Positions 1 to 8,690 of a DNA stretch of 64,000 nucleotides are shown here, piece after piece. The position numbers were made by a program, and so were the translations under genes. The notes below the pieces were generated by a model. It did no database searches. It worked only from the letters and a program-made list of their open reading frames with translations, and had not been told where the DNA came from. Every line of letters starts with the position of its first letter. Position 1 is the stretch's first letter. Origin of the DNA: JAUASW01 sp036880965 (lineage in GTDB: Bacteria; Pseudomonadota; Gammaproteobacteria; Burkholderiales; Burkholderiaceae_C); the NCBI RefSeq assembly GCF_036880965.1, contig NZ_JBAJMV010000006.1:405194-469193 (forward strand), given 5' to 3'.

Positions 1-199
1 CGCGCTTCACGCTGCCGGCCTCCACAAGTCCGCCGATGCGGAACAGCCGGCCCTGCGGCGCCTCACCGGCCTGCACCTGGCTCGGCGAATAGAAAAACAC
101 CAGGTTGCTGCGAAAGGCATTCATCACCAGGGCAGCCGCGAGGCCCAGCAGGGCGAGTACGCCGGTCGCCAGCAGCAGCCGCTTGTTGCGCGTCTTCAT
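1..199 (-). CDS. ccmE: Cytochrome c maturation protein CcmE (5' part, cut by window edge)
   Basis: CcmE is the periplasmic heme chaperone of system I that receives heme from CcmABCD and hands it to the CcmF/H ligase. Only the first ~66 residues are in the window: a Lys/Arg-rich start (MKTRNKRLLL), one membrane anchor, and the family stretch NLVFFYSPSQV followed by RLFRIGGLVEAGSV. The heme-binding His lies beyond the left edge. The start codon overlaps the ccmD stop (ATGA), so translation is probably coupled. Identification is firm from the motif and its place after ccmD. Confidence 0.93.
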   Translation of the reverse strand, partial: MKTRNKRLLLATGVLALLGLAAALVMNAFRSNLVFFYSPSQVQAGEAPQGRLFRIGGLVEAGSVKR

Positions 200-357
200 G
201 CCTCGCCCTCCCCGTCCTGGCGCGGCGCCAGCGCGCGCGCCAGGCGGCGGCGCAAAAGCCAGGGCTCCACCAGCATCAGCGCAAGGCTCAGGCCATAGGC
301 CGGCCAGACGTAGCGGCCGTAGCCGCCCAGATCGATCAGGGATTGCAAGCTGTTCAT
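196..357 (-). CDS. ccmD: Heme exporter protein CcmD (53 aa)
   Basis: This is a small one-helix membrane protein that helps release holo-CcmE from the CcmABC complex. Translation gives 53 residues: an N-terminal stretch with GGYGRYVWPAYG, which is the usual CcmD signature, one transmembrane helix (about residues 15-32), and an Arg-rich cytoplasmic tail (RRRLARAL). ATGA overlaps join it to ccmC upstream and ccmE downstream. The size and position match the family. Confidence 0.92.
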   Translation of the reverse strand: MNSLQSLIDLGGYGRYVWPAYGLSLALMLVEPWLLRRRLARALAPRQDGEGEA

Positions 358-1145
358 GATTCGTGACGATGGCGATGCGGGCCCTGCTCAGCCTGCAGCT
401 GACGGACCCATTGATGATCGGACTCGCGCTCAAGCGCGATGGCACGGGCCCGTGCAAAGACGACGGCAAAGGCATAGGCCCAGCAGGCCAGCGTCATCAG
501 CAGCATGGCGGTGAGCATGGTGCTGGCCATCTTGGGCGCGGCAGTCGCGCTGATCGTGGCGCCCTGGTGCAGCGTGTTCCACCAGCGCACCGAGAAGTAG
601 ATGACCGGCACATTGATGGCGCCGACGAGAGCCAGCAGCGCCCCGGCCTGGTCGGCGCGGCGGGTGTCCTCGATGCTCGCAACCAGGGCCAGGTAGCCGA
701 GGTAGAGGAAGAGCAGGATCAGCTCGCTGGTCAGCCGCGCATCCCAGACCCACCAGGTGCCCCAGGTCGGCTTGCCCCAGGCCGCGCCGGTCCACAGCGC
801 GATCACCGTGAACAGCGCGCCGGTGGGCGCGATGGCGCGCGCCAGCATCGCGGCCATGCGCACGTTCCAGGCCCAGCCGATCAGGGCCCAGAAGGCCATG
901 GCCAGGTAGAGCACCATGGACAGCCAGGCCGCCGGCACATGCAGGTAGATGATGCGGTAGGCCTCGCCCTGCGTCGCGTCGGTGGGCGCGACGACGAAGC
1001 CCACCCACAGGGCCACGGCCGCCAGCACCAGGCAGGTCGCCCAGAGCAGCGGTGCCATGGCCTCGGTGGCGCGGTAGAAGCTGGATGGCGCCGCGAGGCT
1101 GAAAAGGCGCCAGGGCGGGCGCAGCGTGGCGGTGGTGTTCATCAT
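354..1145 (-). CDS. ccmC: Heme exporter protein CcmC (WWD-domain heme handling protein)
   Basis: This six-helix inner-membrane protein of the heme-handling family loads heme onto CcmE. The 263-residue product has the tryptophan-rich WWD motif (WGTWWVWDARLT, near residues 128-139) flanked by the conserved histidines (YLHVPAAW and WWNTLHQGA) that are known to ligate heme in this family. A Shine-Dalgarno GGAG lies 7 nt before the ATG, inside the end of ccmB. A second Met directly follows the first, so the start is certain to within one codon. It overlaps ccmD by ATGA. Confidence 0.95.
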   Translation of the reverse strand: MMNTTATLRPPWRLFSLAAPSSFYRATEAMAPLLWATCLVLAAVALWVGFVVAPTDATQGEAYRIIYLHVPAAWLSMVLYLAMAFWALIGWAWNVRMAAMLARAIAPTGALFTVIALWTGAAWGKPTWGTWWVWDARLTSELILLFLYLGYLALVASIEDTRRADQAGALLALVGAINVPVIYFSVRWWNTLHQGATISATAAPKMASTMLTAMLLMTLACWAYAFAVVFARARAIALERESDHQWVRQLQAEQGPHRHRHES

Positions 1146-1149
1146 GGGT

Positions 1150-1887
1150 TCACTCCTGGGCGATGCGCAGGGCCTGCGCCGTCAGAAAGGGGCTGCCGAC
1201 CAGGGCGAGCAAGGCCTCGGCCCCGAGCAGCGAGAGGTGCGGCGCAGCGCTCTGCCCGGCCAGCACGGCCTGCACGGCGCCTGCGCCGAAGATCAGCACC
1301 GGTGCCAGCAAGGGCAGGACCAACAGCAGGATCAGCGCACCGGCGCTGCGCACGCCGGTGGTCAGCGCTGCGCCGAGCGTGCCGACGAGGCTCAGCACCG
1401 GCGTGCCGATCAGGAGGCCCGCTACCAGCACGAGCAGGGCCTCGCCGCTCAGCCCATAAAGCAGGCCCAGCAGCGGCGCGAGCAGCACGAGCGCCGCACT
1501 GCTGACCAGCCAATGGGCAGCAGCCTTGGCCAGCGCGAGCAGCCACAGCGGCTCGCCGCTGAGCATCAGCTGGTCCAGCGTGCCGTCGGCCTGGTCGGTG
1601 GCAAAGAGGGCCGGCAGCGGCAGCAGGGCCGCGAGCAAGGCCGCCATCCAGATCAGGCCCGGCCCGAGCTGGCGCAACAACACCAGGTCCGAGCCAATGC
1701 CCAGCGGTTGCAGGCCGGCGATCACACCGAAGAAGCCGAGCGGCAAGAGCGCCTCGCCACGGCGGCGCAGCGCCAGCCGCAGGTCGCGCTGCAGCAGCGT
1801 CCAGGCCAGCGAGGGCTCGCGCGATTGATGCGGCTCGGGCCGGGCTGGCGCAGGCATTCTGAGCGCCAGCGCTTCGTCGCGGCTCAT
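1150..1887 (-). CDS. ccmB: Heme exporter protein CcmB (ABC permease)
   Basis: CcmB is the membrane subunit of the CcmAB ABC transporter, whose ATPase drives release of heme-loaded CcmE. The 245-residue protein has six hydrophobic segments and the family stretch TDQADGTLDQLMLSGEPL near residues 90-110. The chosen ATG overlaps the ccmA stop (ATGA). A Met ten codons later (MPAPARPEP) gives 235 residues, nearer the usual ~220, and is a possible alternative start. Four bases separate it from ccmC. Confidence 0.92.
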   Translation of the reverse strand: MSRDEALALRMPAPARPEPHQSREPSLAWTLLQRDLRLALRRRGEALLPLGFFGVIAGLQPLGIGSDLVLLRQLGPGLIWMAALLAALLPLPALFATDQADGTLDQLMLSGEPLWLLALAKAAAHWLVSSAALVLLAPLLGLLYGLSGEALLVLVAGLLIGTPVLSLVGTLGAALTTGVRSAGALILLLVLPLLAPVLIFGAGAVQAVLAGQSAAPHLSLLGAEALLALVGSPFLTAQALRIAQE

Positions 1888-2510
1888 GCGCCCGCTCCCC
1901 GCGCCTCGACCCAGTGCTCCAGCTGCGGCAGCCGGTCGAAGCCCAGCGGCAAATGGCTGCTCAGCACGCAGGCCCCGCCCATCGCGCGATGGCCGTACAG
2001 CGCCGCGCCCAGCGTGGCCACGCCCTCGCCGTCCAGCGCATCGAAGGGCTCGTCGAGCAACCAGAGCCGTGCGTCCTCCGCGAGGCTCAGCCGCGACAGC
2101 GACAGGCGCCGGCGCAGGCCCTGTGACAAGGCACGCGCCGGCAGGTGACGGCGGCTCCACAGGCCCCAGGTCTTGAGCGCCTGATCGAGCGCCGCTTCGC
2201 CGCGTTCCAGTCGGCACAGCCGCGCCAGGAAGCGCTGGTTCTCGGCCACCGTGAGATCGTCCTTCAAGGCGTTCTGGTGGCCGACGAAGAGGCTGCGCAG
2301 CTGCGGCGCCAGCCACAGCTCGCCACGGGCCGGGCGGGCCAGGCCGGCGAGCACGCGCAGCAGGCTGGTCTTGCCGCAACCATTGCGACCACGCAGCCAG
2401 ATCGAGCCGCCCACCGCCAGCGTGAGGCTCTGGTCGCGGCAGACCAGGCGGCCACCGCGCTCGCAGGCCAGCTCGCGGGCACGCAGCAGCAGGTCTGCCT
2501 CAGAGGTCAT
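1884..2510 (-). CDS. ccmA: Cytochrome c biogenesis ATP-binding protein CcmA
   Basis: This is the ATPase subunit of CcmAB. Its 208 residues carry Walker A (GRNGCGKTSL, about 41-50), an ABC signature region of degenerate form (LSQGLRRRLSLSRL), Walker B with catalytic Glu (LWLLDEPFDALD) and the switch His (SSHLPL). The start MTSEADLL at 2510 lies inside the end of the upstream barrel gene, an 11-nt overlap. A longer frame to 2552 would overlap more and adds no family sequence. The overlap ties cytochrome maturation directly to the multiheme genes. Confidence 0.94.
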   Translation of the reverse strand: MTSEADLLLRARELACERGGRLVCRDQSLTLAVGGSIWLRGRNGCGKTSLLRVLAGLARPARGELWLAPQLRSLFVGHQNALKDDLTVAENQRFLARLCRLERGEAALDQALKTWGLWSRRHLPARALSQGLRRRLSLSRLSLAEDARLWLLDEPFDALDGEGVATLGAALYGHRAMGGACVLSSHLPLGFDRLPQLEHWVEARGAGA

Positions 2511-4950
2511 AGCGCAGGCCCAGGTAGTAGAAGCTGCGGCTGGAAGACTCATGCCGCAGCGGGCCGTCGGTCTTGCTGAACTCCATGCTCAGCTCGCCCT
2601 CCAGCACCAGCTTGGCCGTGCTGCGCTTGCTGAGACGCAGGCCCGGCGCCCAGCGGCGGCTGTCGGTTCCGGTGTCGTCGCGCTGGCGGTACAGGCGCAG
2701 CGAGGGCTCCATCAACCAGCCCTCGCCGACGGCCGAGCTGTTGTTGTAGGAGAGCAGCTCGCCGCGATAGCTCGGGCCGCGCAGCAGGGTCAGCAGCAGC
2801 ACATGGGTGTCGCGCGCCGAGTACAGATTGGTGCCGATCAGCTGCAGGCCGCTGCTCCAGATATTGCCGGTGCCGGGCTGGCCGTTCGGCAGGATGTCGG
2901 CCACCGGTTGCAGCGCGCCGACATTGGTCAGGCGCAGGTCCAGGCCCAGCTGCCAGCTGGGGGTGAGCGGCCGCGTGATCGAGACCATGCCTTGCGTGCT
3001 GAAGGCCGTGGTGTCGCGCACCTGCTGGCGCAGCAGCGGCAGGCTTTGCGTCAGCAGCAGTTCGTAGAGCGTGCGGGCCTGCACCTGCAGCACCGGGTTC
3101 TGGAAAAACAGGCTGTTGCCCAGCATCAGCATCGGCGTCGAGCGACGGTCGTACAGCACGTTGACGACCGTGTTGTCCTGCCATTGCCAGGTGGCTTGCA
3201 CAGAGCCGATGTTGAGGCCCTTGAGAAGCGGGTCGTAGTCCAGCAAACCGAGGGCGGTGACCGGGCCGGCCAGCAGGCGCAGCTCGCTGCCGATGGCGCG
3301 GCGGTCGACCTGCCCATCGACGCGCTGCTCGATGGCATAGAGGCTGCCGCCGAGGCCCTTGACCAGGAATTCATCGGCCTCGATGGACGCGCCGTAGAAG
3401 TAGCGCTTGGCATCAAGCAGGTGATCGGAGGGCTGGCCGACCACGCCGCTCAGCCGCCACTTGGGCGCGAACTTGTAGCCCAGCTGCAGACCATCGAAAC
3501 GGCCGATCACGCCGCCGCCGGTGGGCGACTGCCGACCCACGCGCAGGTTGAGGCCGGCGCCGGTCAGACGGTAGTCGGCGTAGAGGGCGGAGAGCTTGTT
3601 CTTGCTGCGACTGCTGCGCAGCAGGTCAGCGCTGTAGGTGTCGCGCAGCACCAGGCGCAGGTCGCTGTCGGCATCGCGGCGGCGCCAGTTCACATCGACG
3701 CTGGAGATGATCTGCTTCTGGTCGGTGCCCGACAGCGAGGCATCACTGACCAACTCGGGCAGGCCGCCCAGCGGCGAGTCCTGGAAGTCCTGCGTGCGGA
3801 TCTTGGACTGACCGCCGTAATAGAAGCTCGACAGCGAGCCGCTCAATGTGGTGGTCGCAGCAGCCTTGCCGTCGGCACCGACAGCGGCCTGCACCGGCGG
3901 CGGGGGCGGCGCCAGCGTCAGCAGCGCCTCGCGGGCCCGGCCGGCGCCTTCGCCCTGCGGATAGAGCTTCAGGTAGAGCTCGAACTCGGCGCGCGCGCGC
4001 TCGGTGTCGCCCTGGCGCCAGCGGGCCTGGGCGATCAGTTCCTGCGCCTCGGCGGTGCGGCCGTGCGGTGGCATTGCCAGCAACTCTTCCAGCCGCGCAA
4101 TGGCGGCGGTGTGGTCGCCCTCCTCGCTCTTGCGCCGCGCCTCGGTCAGCAGCGCGGCCGAGCGGGCCTCGTCAGCCTCGCCGAGCGCGGCGGGCAGTTG
4201 CGGGGCGGTGGCGAGGGCTGCGGTGGTGGCCTGGGTCTCGGTGCCGGTTGGCGCGGCATCGATGGCCACCTGGGGAAAGCGCGGCTTCAGGGCAGCGATC
4301 AGCGAGCGCGCCTCGGCTTCGCTCGCGATGCCGGTGACCAGGGTTTCGCGCAGCGGCCGGCCGTCGACCTGGCGGTTGCGCACCAGCACCGTATAGCTCT
4401 GCAGGAGCACCGGCACGGCCTGCCCCGGATCATCGCCCTCGAGCCGCTGCAGCACCAGGGTCAGACCGCTTGGCGCCGCAGGCGGGGCCGTGCGCGGCGC
4501 GGTGGCGGGCGCGACGGCCTCGGCCAGCTTGCTGCCCTGGCCACGCAGCAACAGTTCGATGCTGCGGTTGCCGGATCCCGCCCGCGCCTGGTAGGGCGTC
4601 TCGCCGAAGAAACGCAGCACCAGCTTGCGGCTGCGCTCGGTGCCGCCCGCGCTTTCGTCGGTCACGATCAGGAGTGGCGCGCCGGCCGGCGTCGTGAGCC
4701 GGCGCTCGGCGGTGATCAGGTTCAGCGTGTCGCGCGTCGGCAGCAAGTCGTAGTAGACCTGGCCGAGGTCACCGCTGCGCGCCGCCACATTGCGCTGGAA
4801 CTGCACCGGTGTCACGAAGCGCACCACGACCAGGGCATCGTCGCCCTGGCGGCGCAGTTCCACATCGTCAATCAGCTGGGCCTGGCTCGCGGCGCTGCAC
4901 AGGGCGAAGGTCAGGGCCGCCAGCAGGCGGCGCATCGTCGTGGCGTTCAT
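2500..4950 (-). CDS. Outer-membrane beta-barrel-like protein with TPR region (816 aa), multiheme-linked
   Basis: No named family was recognised. A signal peptide (residues 1-25, ending SQAQ) is followed by a beta-rich domain (~26-137, ending in RSIELLLRG, AMIN-like in style), a SPOR-like segment (~165-232), a TPR-like helical region (~262-335, EGDHTAAIARLEELL and QGDTERARAEFELYLKLYP), a proline linker, and about 450 residues of alternating polar/hydrophobic strands rich in Tyr and Gly that look like a large barrel. The last residues (FYYLGLRYDL) end in Leu, not the usual Phe. The start was chosen because its ATG overlaps the giant cytochrome stop by one base (TGATG). A role as porin or sheath for the cytochromes is inferred from context. 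Confidence 0.75.
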   Translation of the reverse strand: MNATTMRRLLAALTFALCSAASQAQLIDDVELRRQGDDALVVVRFVTPVQFQRNVAARSGDLGQVYYDLLPTRDTLNLITAERRLTTPAGAPLLIVTDESAGGTERSRKLVLRFFGETPYQARAGSGNRSIELLLRGQGSKLAEAVAPATAPRTAPPAAPSGLTLVLQRLEGDDPGQAVPVLLQSYTVLVRNRQVDGRPLRETLVTGIASEAEARSLIAALKPRFPQVAIDAAPTGTETQATTAALATAPQLPAALGEADEARSAALLTEARRKSEEGDHTAAIARLEELLAMPPHGRTAEAQELIAQARWRQGDTERARAEFELYLKLYPQGEGAGRAREALLTLAPPPPPVQAAVGADGKAAATTTLSGSLSSFYYGGQSKIRTQDFQDSPLGGLPELVSDASLSGTDQKQIISSVDVNWRRRDADSDLRLVLRDTYSADLLRSSRSKNKLSALYADYRLTGAGLNLRVGRQSPTGGGVIGRFDGLQLGYKFAPKWRLSGVVGQPSDHLLDAKRYFYGASIEADEFLVKGLGGSLYAIEQRVDGQVDRRAIGSELRLLAGPVTALGLLDYDPLLKGLNIGSVQATWQWQDNTVVNVLYDRRSTPMLMLGNSLFFQNPVLQVQARTLYELLLTQSLPLLRQQVRDTTAFSTQGMVSITRPLTPSWQLGLDLRLTNVGALQPVADILPNGQPGTGNIWSSGLQLIGTNLYSARDTHVLLLTLLRGPSYRGELLSYNNSSAVGEGWLMEPSLRLYRQRDDTGTDSRRWAPGLRLSKRSTAKLVLEGELSMEFSKTDGPLRHESSSRSFYYLGLRYDL

Positions 4951-7900
4951 CAGTCCCATTTCGTGTAGGCCGCGCCCTTGTTGCCGAGCGGGCGGTGGCA
5001 GCCGGATTCCGAGCAGTCGGTGGGCACGGGGGTCTTGGTGCGATGGGTCAGCGACTTGCGCTCCATGCCGCCCAGGTAGGCCGTGCCGGAGGCATGGCAG
5101 CTCTTGCACCAGCCGGCGCCGCTGCCCATCGAGGCGTTGTGGTTCATCTTCTGGGTCCAGGCGGTGACGCTGGTGTGGCAGGCGCTGCATTCCATCGCCG
5201 CGCCGTTGAGCAGCTGGTTCTCGGGAATGTGGTTGGCCGGCTTGGCCGTGGCGCCCTGCGAGGTGTAGCTGCCGTTGTGGCAGGTCTTGCACTGGCCGGT
5301 GACGGTGACGTTGGCATGGAAGCGGCCGCCGGCCCAGCTGGCGAAGCCGGTCTTGTGGCAGGTGTCGCAGTTGGTGATCGCCACGCCGGTGAGCAGCTGG
5401 TAGGGAATGTGGTTGGCCGGCTTGGCATCGGCAGGCGGGTAGGCGCCGCTATGGCAACTGCCGCACTGGTTCACCACCGTGACCTGGGTGTGGTTCCACT
5501 TGGTCGGCTTCCAGGCGGAGGTCGTGTGACAGCTGATGCAGTTGGTCGTGCCCACCGGCATGTGGCTGGCCGCCTTGCCGGTGGCGGTGCTGCCGTTGTG
5601 GCAGCTGGCGCAGTTGGTCGCCACGGTGAAGCCGCTGTGGTCGACCTTGGCCCCGGTCCAGGTGCTCGTGCTCTTGTGGCAGTTCTCGCAGACGGTCTGT
5701 CCGGCGTGGATGGTCGTGGCCGGGCGCGCGCTCAGGTGGCAGGTCGAGCAGCTGTTCGTGACCGTCACGCTGGCGTGCAGCCTCGCCGGTGTCCACGAGG
5801 CATAGCCGGCCTTGTGGCAGGTGTCGCAGTTCGATGCCGCGATCGTGCCCACCAGCTGATACGGCGTGTGGCTTGCAGGCTTGCCGTCGGCCGGCGGATA
5901 GGCACCGCTATGGCAGCTTGCGCACTGGCTGGTCACCGGCAGCTGCGTGTGGTTCCACTTGGTCGGCTTCCAGCTGGCCGTCGTGTGGCAGCTGATGCAG
6001 TTGGTCGTACCTACCGGCATGTGCACCGCCGGCTTGCCGGTGGCGCTGCTGCCGTTGTGGCAGCTGGCGCAGTTGGTCGCCACGGTGAAGCCGCTGTGGT
6101 CCACCTTGGCTCCCGTCCAGCTGCTGGTGCTCTTGTGGCAGTTCTCGCAGACGGTCTGTCCGGCGTGGATGGTCGTGGCCGGGCGCGCGCTCAGGTGGCA
6201 GGTCGAGCAGCTGTTCGTGACCGTCACGCTGGCGTGCAGCCTCGCCGGTGTCCACGAGGCATAGCCGGCCTTGTGGCAGGTGTCGCAGTTCGACGCCGCG
6301 ATCGTGCCCACCAGCTGATACGGCGTGTGGGTCGCGGGCTTGCCATCGGCCGGCGGATAGGCACCGCTGTGGCAGCTGGCGCACTGGCTGGTGACCGGCA
6401 GCTGCGTGTGGTTCCACTTCGTCGGCTTCCAGCTGCTGGTCGTGTGGCAGCTGATGCAGTTGGTGGCCGCCACCGGGATGTGCACCGCCGGCTTGCCGGT
6501 CGCACTGCTGCCGTTGTGGCAGCTGGCGCAGTTGGTGGCGACGGTGAAGCCGCTGTGGTCCACCTTGGCTCCCGTCCAGCTGCTGGTGCTCTTGTGGCAG
6601 CTCTCGCACACGGTCTGGCCGCTGTGCGTGGCATTGCTTGGTCGCACGCTCAGGTGGCAGGTCGAGCAGCTGCTCGTAACCGTCACGCTGCTGTGCAGCT
6701 TGGCCGGCGTCCACGAGGCATAGCCGGCCTTGTGGCAGGTGTCGCAGTTGGAGGCCGCGATGGTGCCCACCAATTGATACGGCGTGTGCGTGGCCGGCTT
6801 GCCGTCGGCCGGCGGGAACGCACCCGTGTGGCAGCTGGCGCATTGATTGGTCACCGGCAGCTGCGTGTGGTTCCACTTGCTGGGCTTCCAGCTGCCGGTC
6901 GTGTGGCAGCTGATGCAGTTGGTCGACGCCACCGGGACATGGCTGGCCGACTTGCCAGTGGCGCTGCTGCCGTTGTGGCAGCTGGCGCAGTTGGTGGCGG
7001 CATTGAACGTGCTGTGATCGACCTTGGCGCCGGTCCAGCTGCTGGTGCTCTTGTGACAGCTCTCGCAGACGGTCTGGCCGCTGTGCGTGGCGTTGGTCGG
7101 CCGCACGCTCAAGTGGCAGGTCGAGCAGTTGCTGGTCACCGCCACGCTGCTGTGCAGTTTGGCCGGCGCCCAGGTCGTGAAGCCCGACTTGTGGCAGCTG
7201 TCGCAATTAGAGGCCGCCAATGCCGGCACCAACTGATACGGCGTGTGGCTGGCCGGCTTGCCATCGGCCGGCGGGAACGCACCCGTGTGGCAGCTGGCGC
7301 ATTGGTTGGTGACCGACAGCTGCGTGTGGTTCCACTTCGTCGGCTTCCAGCTGCTGGTGGTATGGCAGCTGATGCAATTGGTGGACGCCACCGGAACATG
7401 GCTGGCCGACTTGGCCGTAGCGCTGCTGCCGTTGTGACAGCTGGTGCAGTTGGTCGAGGCATTGAAGCTGCCGTGGTCCACTTTGGCGCCGGTCCAGCTG
7501 CTGGTGCTCTTGTGGCAGCTCTCGCAGACGGTCTGGCCCGCGTGGACGGCCGTGTTGGGCTTGATCGCCGCATGGCAGCTGGCGCAGCCCTCGCTCACCG
7601 CGACGTTGGCGTGCAGCTTGGCCGGCGCCCAGGCGGTGAAGCCGGCCTTGTGACAGTTGTCGCAGTTCAAGGCTGCCAGCGAGGCCACGGCGGTGTACGG
7701 CGTGTGCGCGGCGGGCTTGCCGTCGGCCGGCGGGAAGGCGCCGCTGTGGCAGCTGGCGCATTGGTTGCTGACGGGCAGCTGCGTGTGGTTCCACTTGCTG
7801 GGCTTCCAGCTGCCGGTGCTGTGGCAGCTGCTGCAGTTGGCGCTGCCCGTGGGCATGTGCTGACTGGGCTTGCCGGTGGCGCTGCTGCCGTTGTGGCAGC

Positions 7901-8690
7901 TGGCGCAGTTGGTCGAGGCATTGAAGCTCGCATGGTCGACCTTGGCGCCGCCCCAGCTGCTGGTGCTCTTGTGGCAACTCTCGCAAGCGGTCTGGCCCGC
8001 ATGCACCGCATTGGCTGGCTTGAGGGCAGCATGGCAGCTGGCGCAGCCTTCGGTCACCGCAACGCTCGCATGCAGCTTGGCGGGGGTCCAGGACGTGAAG
8101 CCGGCCTTGTGGCAGCTGTCGCAGGCCAGCGAAGCGAGCGAGGCCACGCCGGTGTAGGGCGTGTGATTGGCCGGCTTGCCGGTGGCCTTGCTGCCGTTGT
8201 GGCAGCTGACACAGGTGCCGGGTGCCACGCCGGCATGGTTGAAGGCCGACAGCGGCTTCCAGGCGCTGGTGCGGTGGCAGCTGTCGCAGGACAGGCTGGT
8301 CTGCACATGGTCGCTGGTCTTGCCACTCGCGATGGCGCCGTTGTGGCAGCTGGCGCAACTGGCGCTGCCAACGCCGCTGTGGTTCATCTTGGCGCCGGTG
8401 AAGCTGCGGGTGTTGTGGCAGCTGTCGCAGCTCTGGCTGGTCGGGATGTGGCTGGCGGGCTTGACGGTGTTGGTCTTGGCGAAGCGGGCGCCGCTGGTGT
8501 GGCAGGAGTCGCAATCGCGCGGCGTACCCTTGAACACGCCGCCGATGTGGCAGCTCTCGCAGCGCTGGTTCTGGTGCGAACCGGTGAGCGCAAAGCCGGT
8601 GCGAAGGTGATCGAACTCGCTGGTGGCGGCACCGGCGAGCGCCTGGGTGAGCCACAGCACGAGGCCCAGCATCCAATGGATGAGTTTCAT
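4950..8690 (-). CDS. Giant periplasmic/secreted multiheme c-type cytochrome, 46 CXXCH + 1 CX4CH (1246 aa)
   Basis: A signal peptide (residues 1-21, ending LAGAA) precedes 46 CXXCH heme motifs counted by eye, about one per 27 residues. Six motifs lie before the repeats, 36 lie in six 153-residue repeats of six motifs each, and four lie after. A final CSESGCH is a CX4CH variant. Repeats carry recurrent WKPxKWNHTQ, KVDHxxF and HTPYQLV segments that supply distal His ligands. Family style is cytochrome c3/c7-like ('doubled CXXCH'), but the size is exceptional. The start ATG overlaps the stop of the 24-heme gene upstream (ATGA). Likely role: long-range electron transport across the periplasm or beyond the cell; the partner and acceptor are unknown. 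Confidence 0.92.
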   Translation of the reverse strand: MKLIHWMLGLVLWLTQALAGAATSEFDHLRTGFALTGSHQNQRCESCHIGGVFKGTPRDCDSCHTSGARFAKTNTVKPASHIPTSQSCDSCHNTRSFTGAKMNHSGVGSASCASCHNGAIASGKTSDHVQTSLSCDSCHRTSAWKPLSAFNHAGVAPGTCVSCHNGSKATGKPANHTPYTGVASLASLACDSCHKAGFTSWTPAKLHASVAVTEGCASCHAALKPANAVHAGQTACESCHKSTSSWGGAKVDHASFNASTNCASCHNGSSATGKPSQHMPTGSANCSSCHSTGSWKPSKWNHTQLPVSNQCASCHSGAFPPADGKPAAHTPYTAVASLAALNCDNCHKAGFTAWAPAKLHANVAVSEGCASCHAAIKPNTAVHAGQTVCESCHKSTSSWTGAKVDHGSFNASTNCTSCHNGSSATAKSASHVPVASTNCISCHTTSSWKPTKWNHTQLSVTNQCASCHTGAFPPADGKPASHTPYQLVPALAASNCDSCHKSGFTTWAPAKLHSSVAVTSNCSTCHLSVRPTNATHSGQTVCESCHKSTSSWTGAKVDHSTFNAATNCASCHNGSSATGKSASHVPVASTNCISCHTTGSWKPSKWNHTQLPVTNQCASCHTGAFPPADGKPATHTPYQLVGTIAASNCDTCHKAGYASWTPAKLHSSVTVTSSCSTCHLSVRPSNATHSGQTVCESCHKSTSSWTGAKVDHSGFTVATNCASCHNGSSATGKPAVHIPVAATNCISCHTTSSWKPTKWNHTQLPVTSQCASCHSGAYPPADGKPATHTPYQLVGTIAASNCDTCHKAGYASWTPARLHASVTVTNSCSTCHLSARPATTIHAGQTVCENCHKSTSSWTGAKVDHSGFTVATNCASCHNGSSATGKPAVHMPVGTTNCISCHTTASWKPTKWNHTQLPVTSQCASCHSGAYPPADGKPASHTPYQLVGTIAASNCDTCHKAGYASWTPARLHASVTVTNSCSTCHLSARPATTIHAGQTVCENCHKSTSTWTGAKVDHSGFTVATNCASCHNGSTATGKAASHMPVGTTNCISCHTTSAWKPTKWNHTQVTVVNQCGSCHSGAYPPADAKPANHIPYQLLTGVAITNCDTCHKTGFASWAGGRFHANVTVTGQCKTCHNGSYTSQGATAKPANHIPENQLLNGAAMECSACHTSVTAWTQKMNHNASMGSGAGWCKSCHASGTAYLGGMERKSLTHRTKTPVPTDCSESGCHRPLGNKGAAYTKWD
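5370..8123 (-). repeat. Six in-frame 459-bp tandem repeats inside the giant cytochrome gene
   Basis: The first Cys codon of each CDxCHK motif that opens a unit falls at 8123, 7664, 7205, 6746, 6287 and 5828, with the next diverged one at 5369. Spacing is therefore exactly 459 bp (153 codons) six times, with no indels. Each unit carries six CXXCH motifs. Units at 5370-5828 and 5829-6287 are nearly identical for long stretches, while units at the 5' end of the gene have diverged. This indicates stepwise duplication or gene conversion toward the 3' end. Confidence 0.95.

Noticed and set aside
2511..2552. Longer CcmA start at 2552
   Set aside because: It adds 14 residues unlike the family and increases overlap with the barrel gene; MTSEADLL at 2510 fits better.
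5370..8123. Regular repeats suggesting a CRISPR array
   Set aside because: The period is 459 bp, in frame and fully coding; there are no short repeats with unique spacers.
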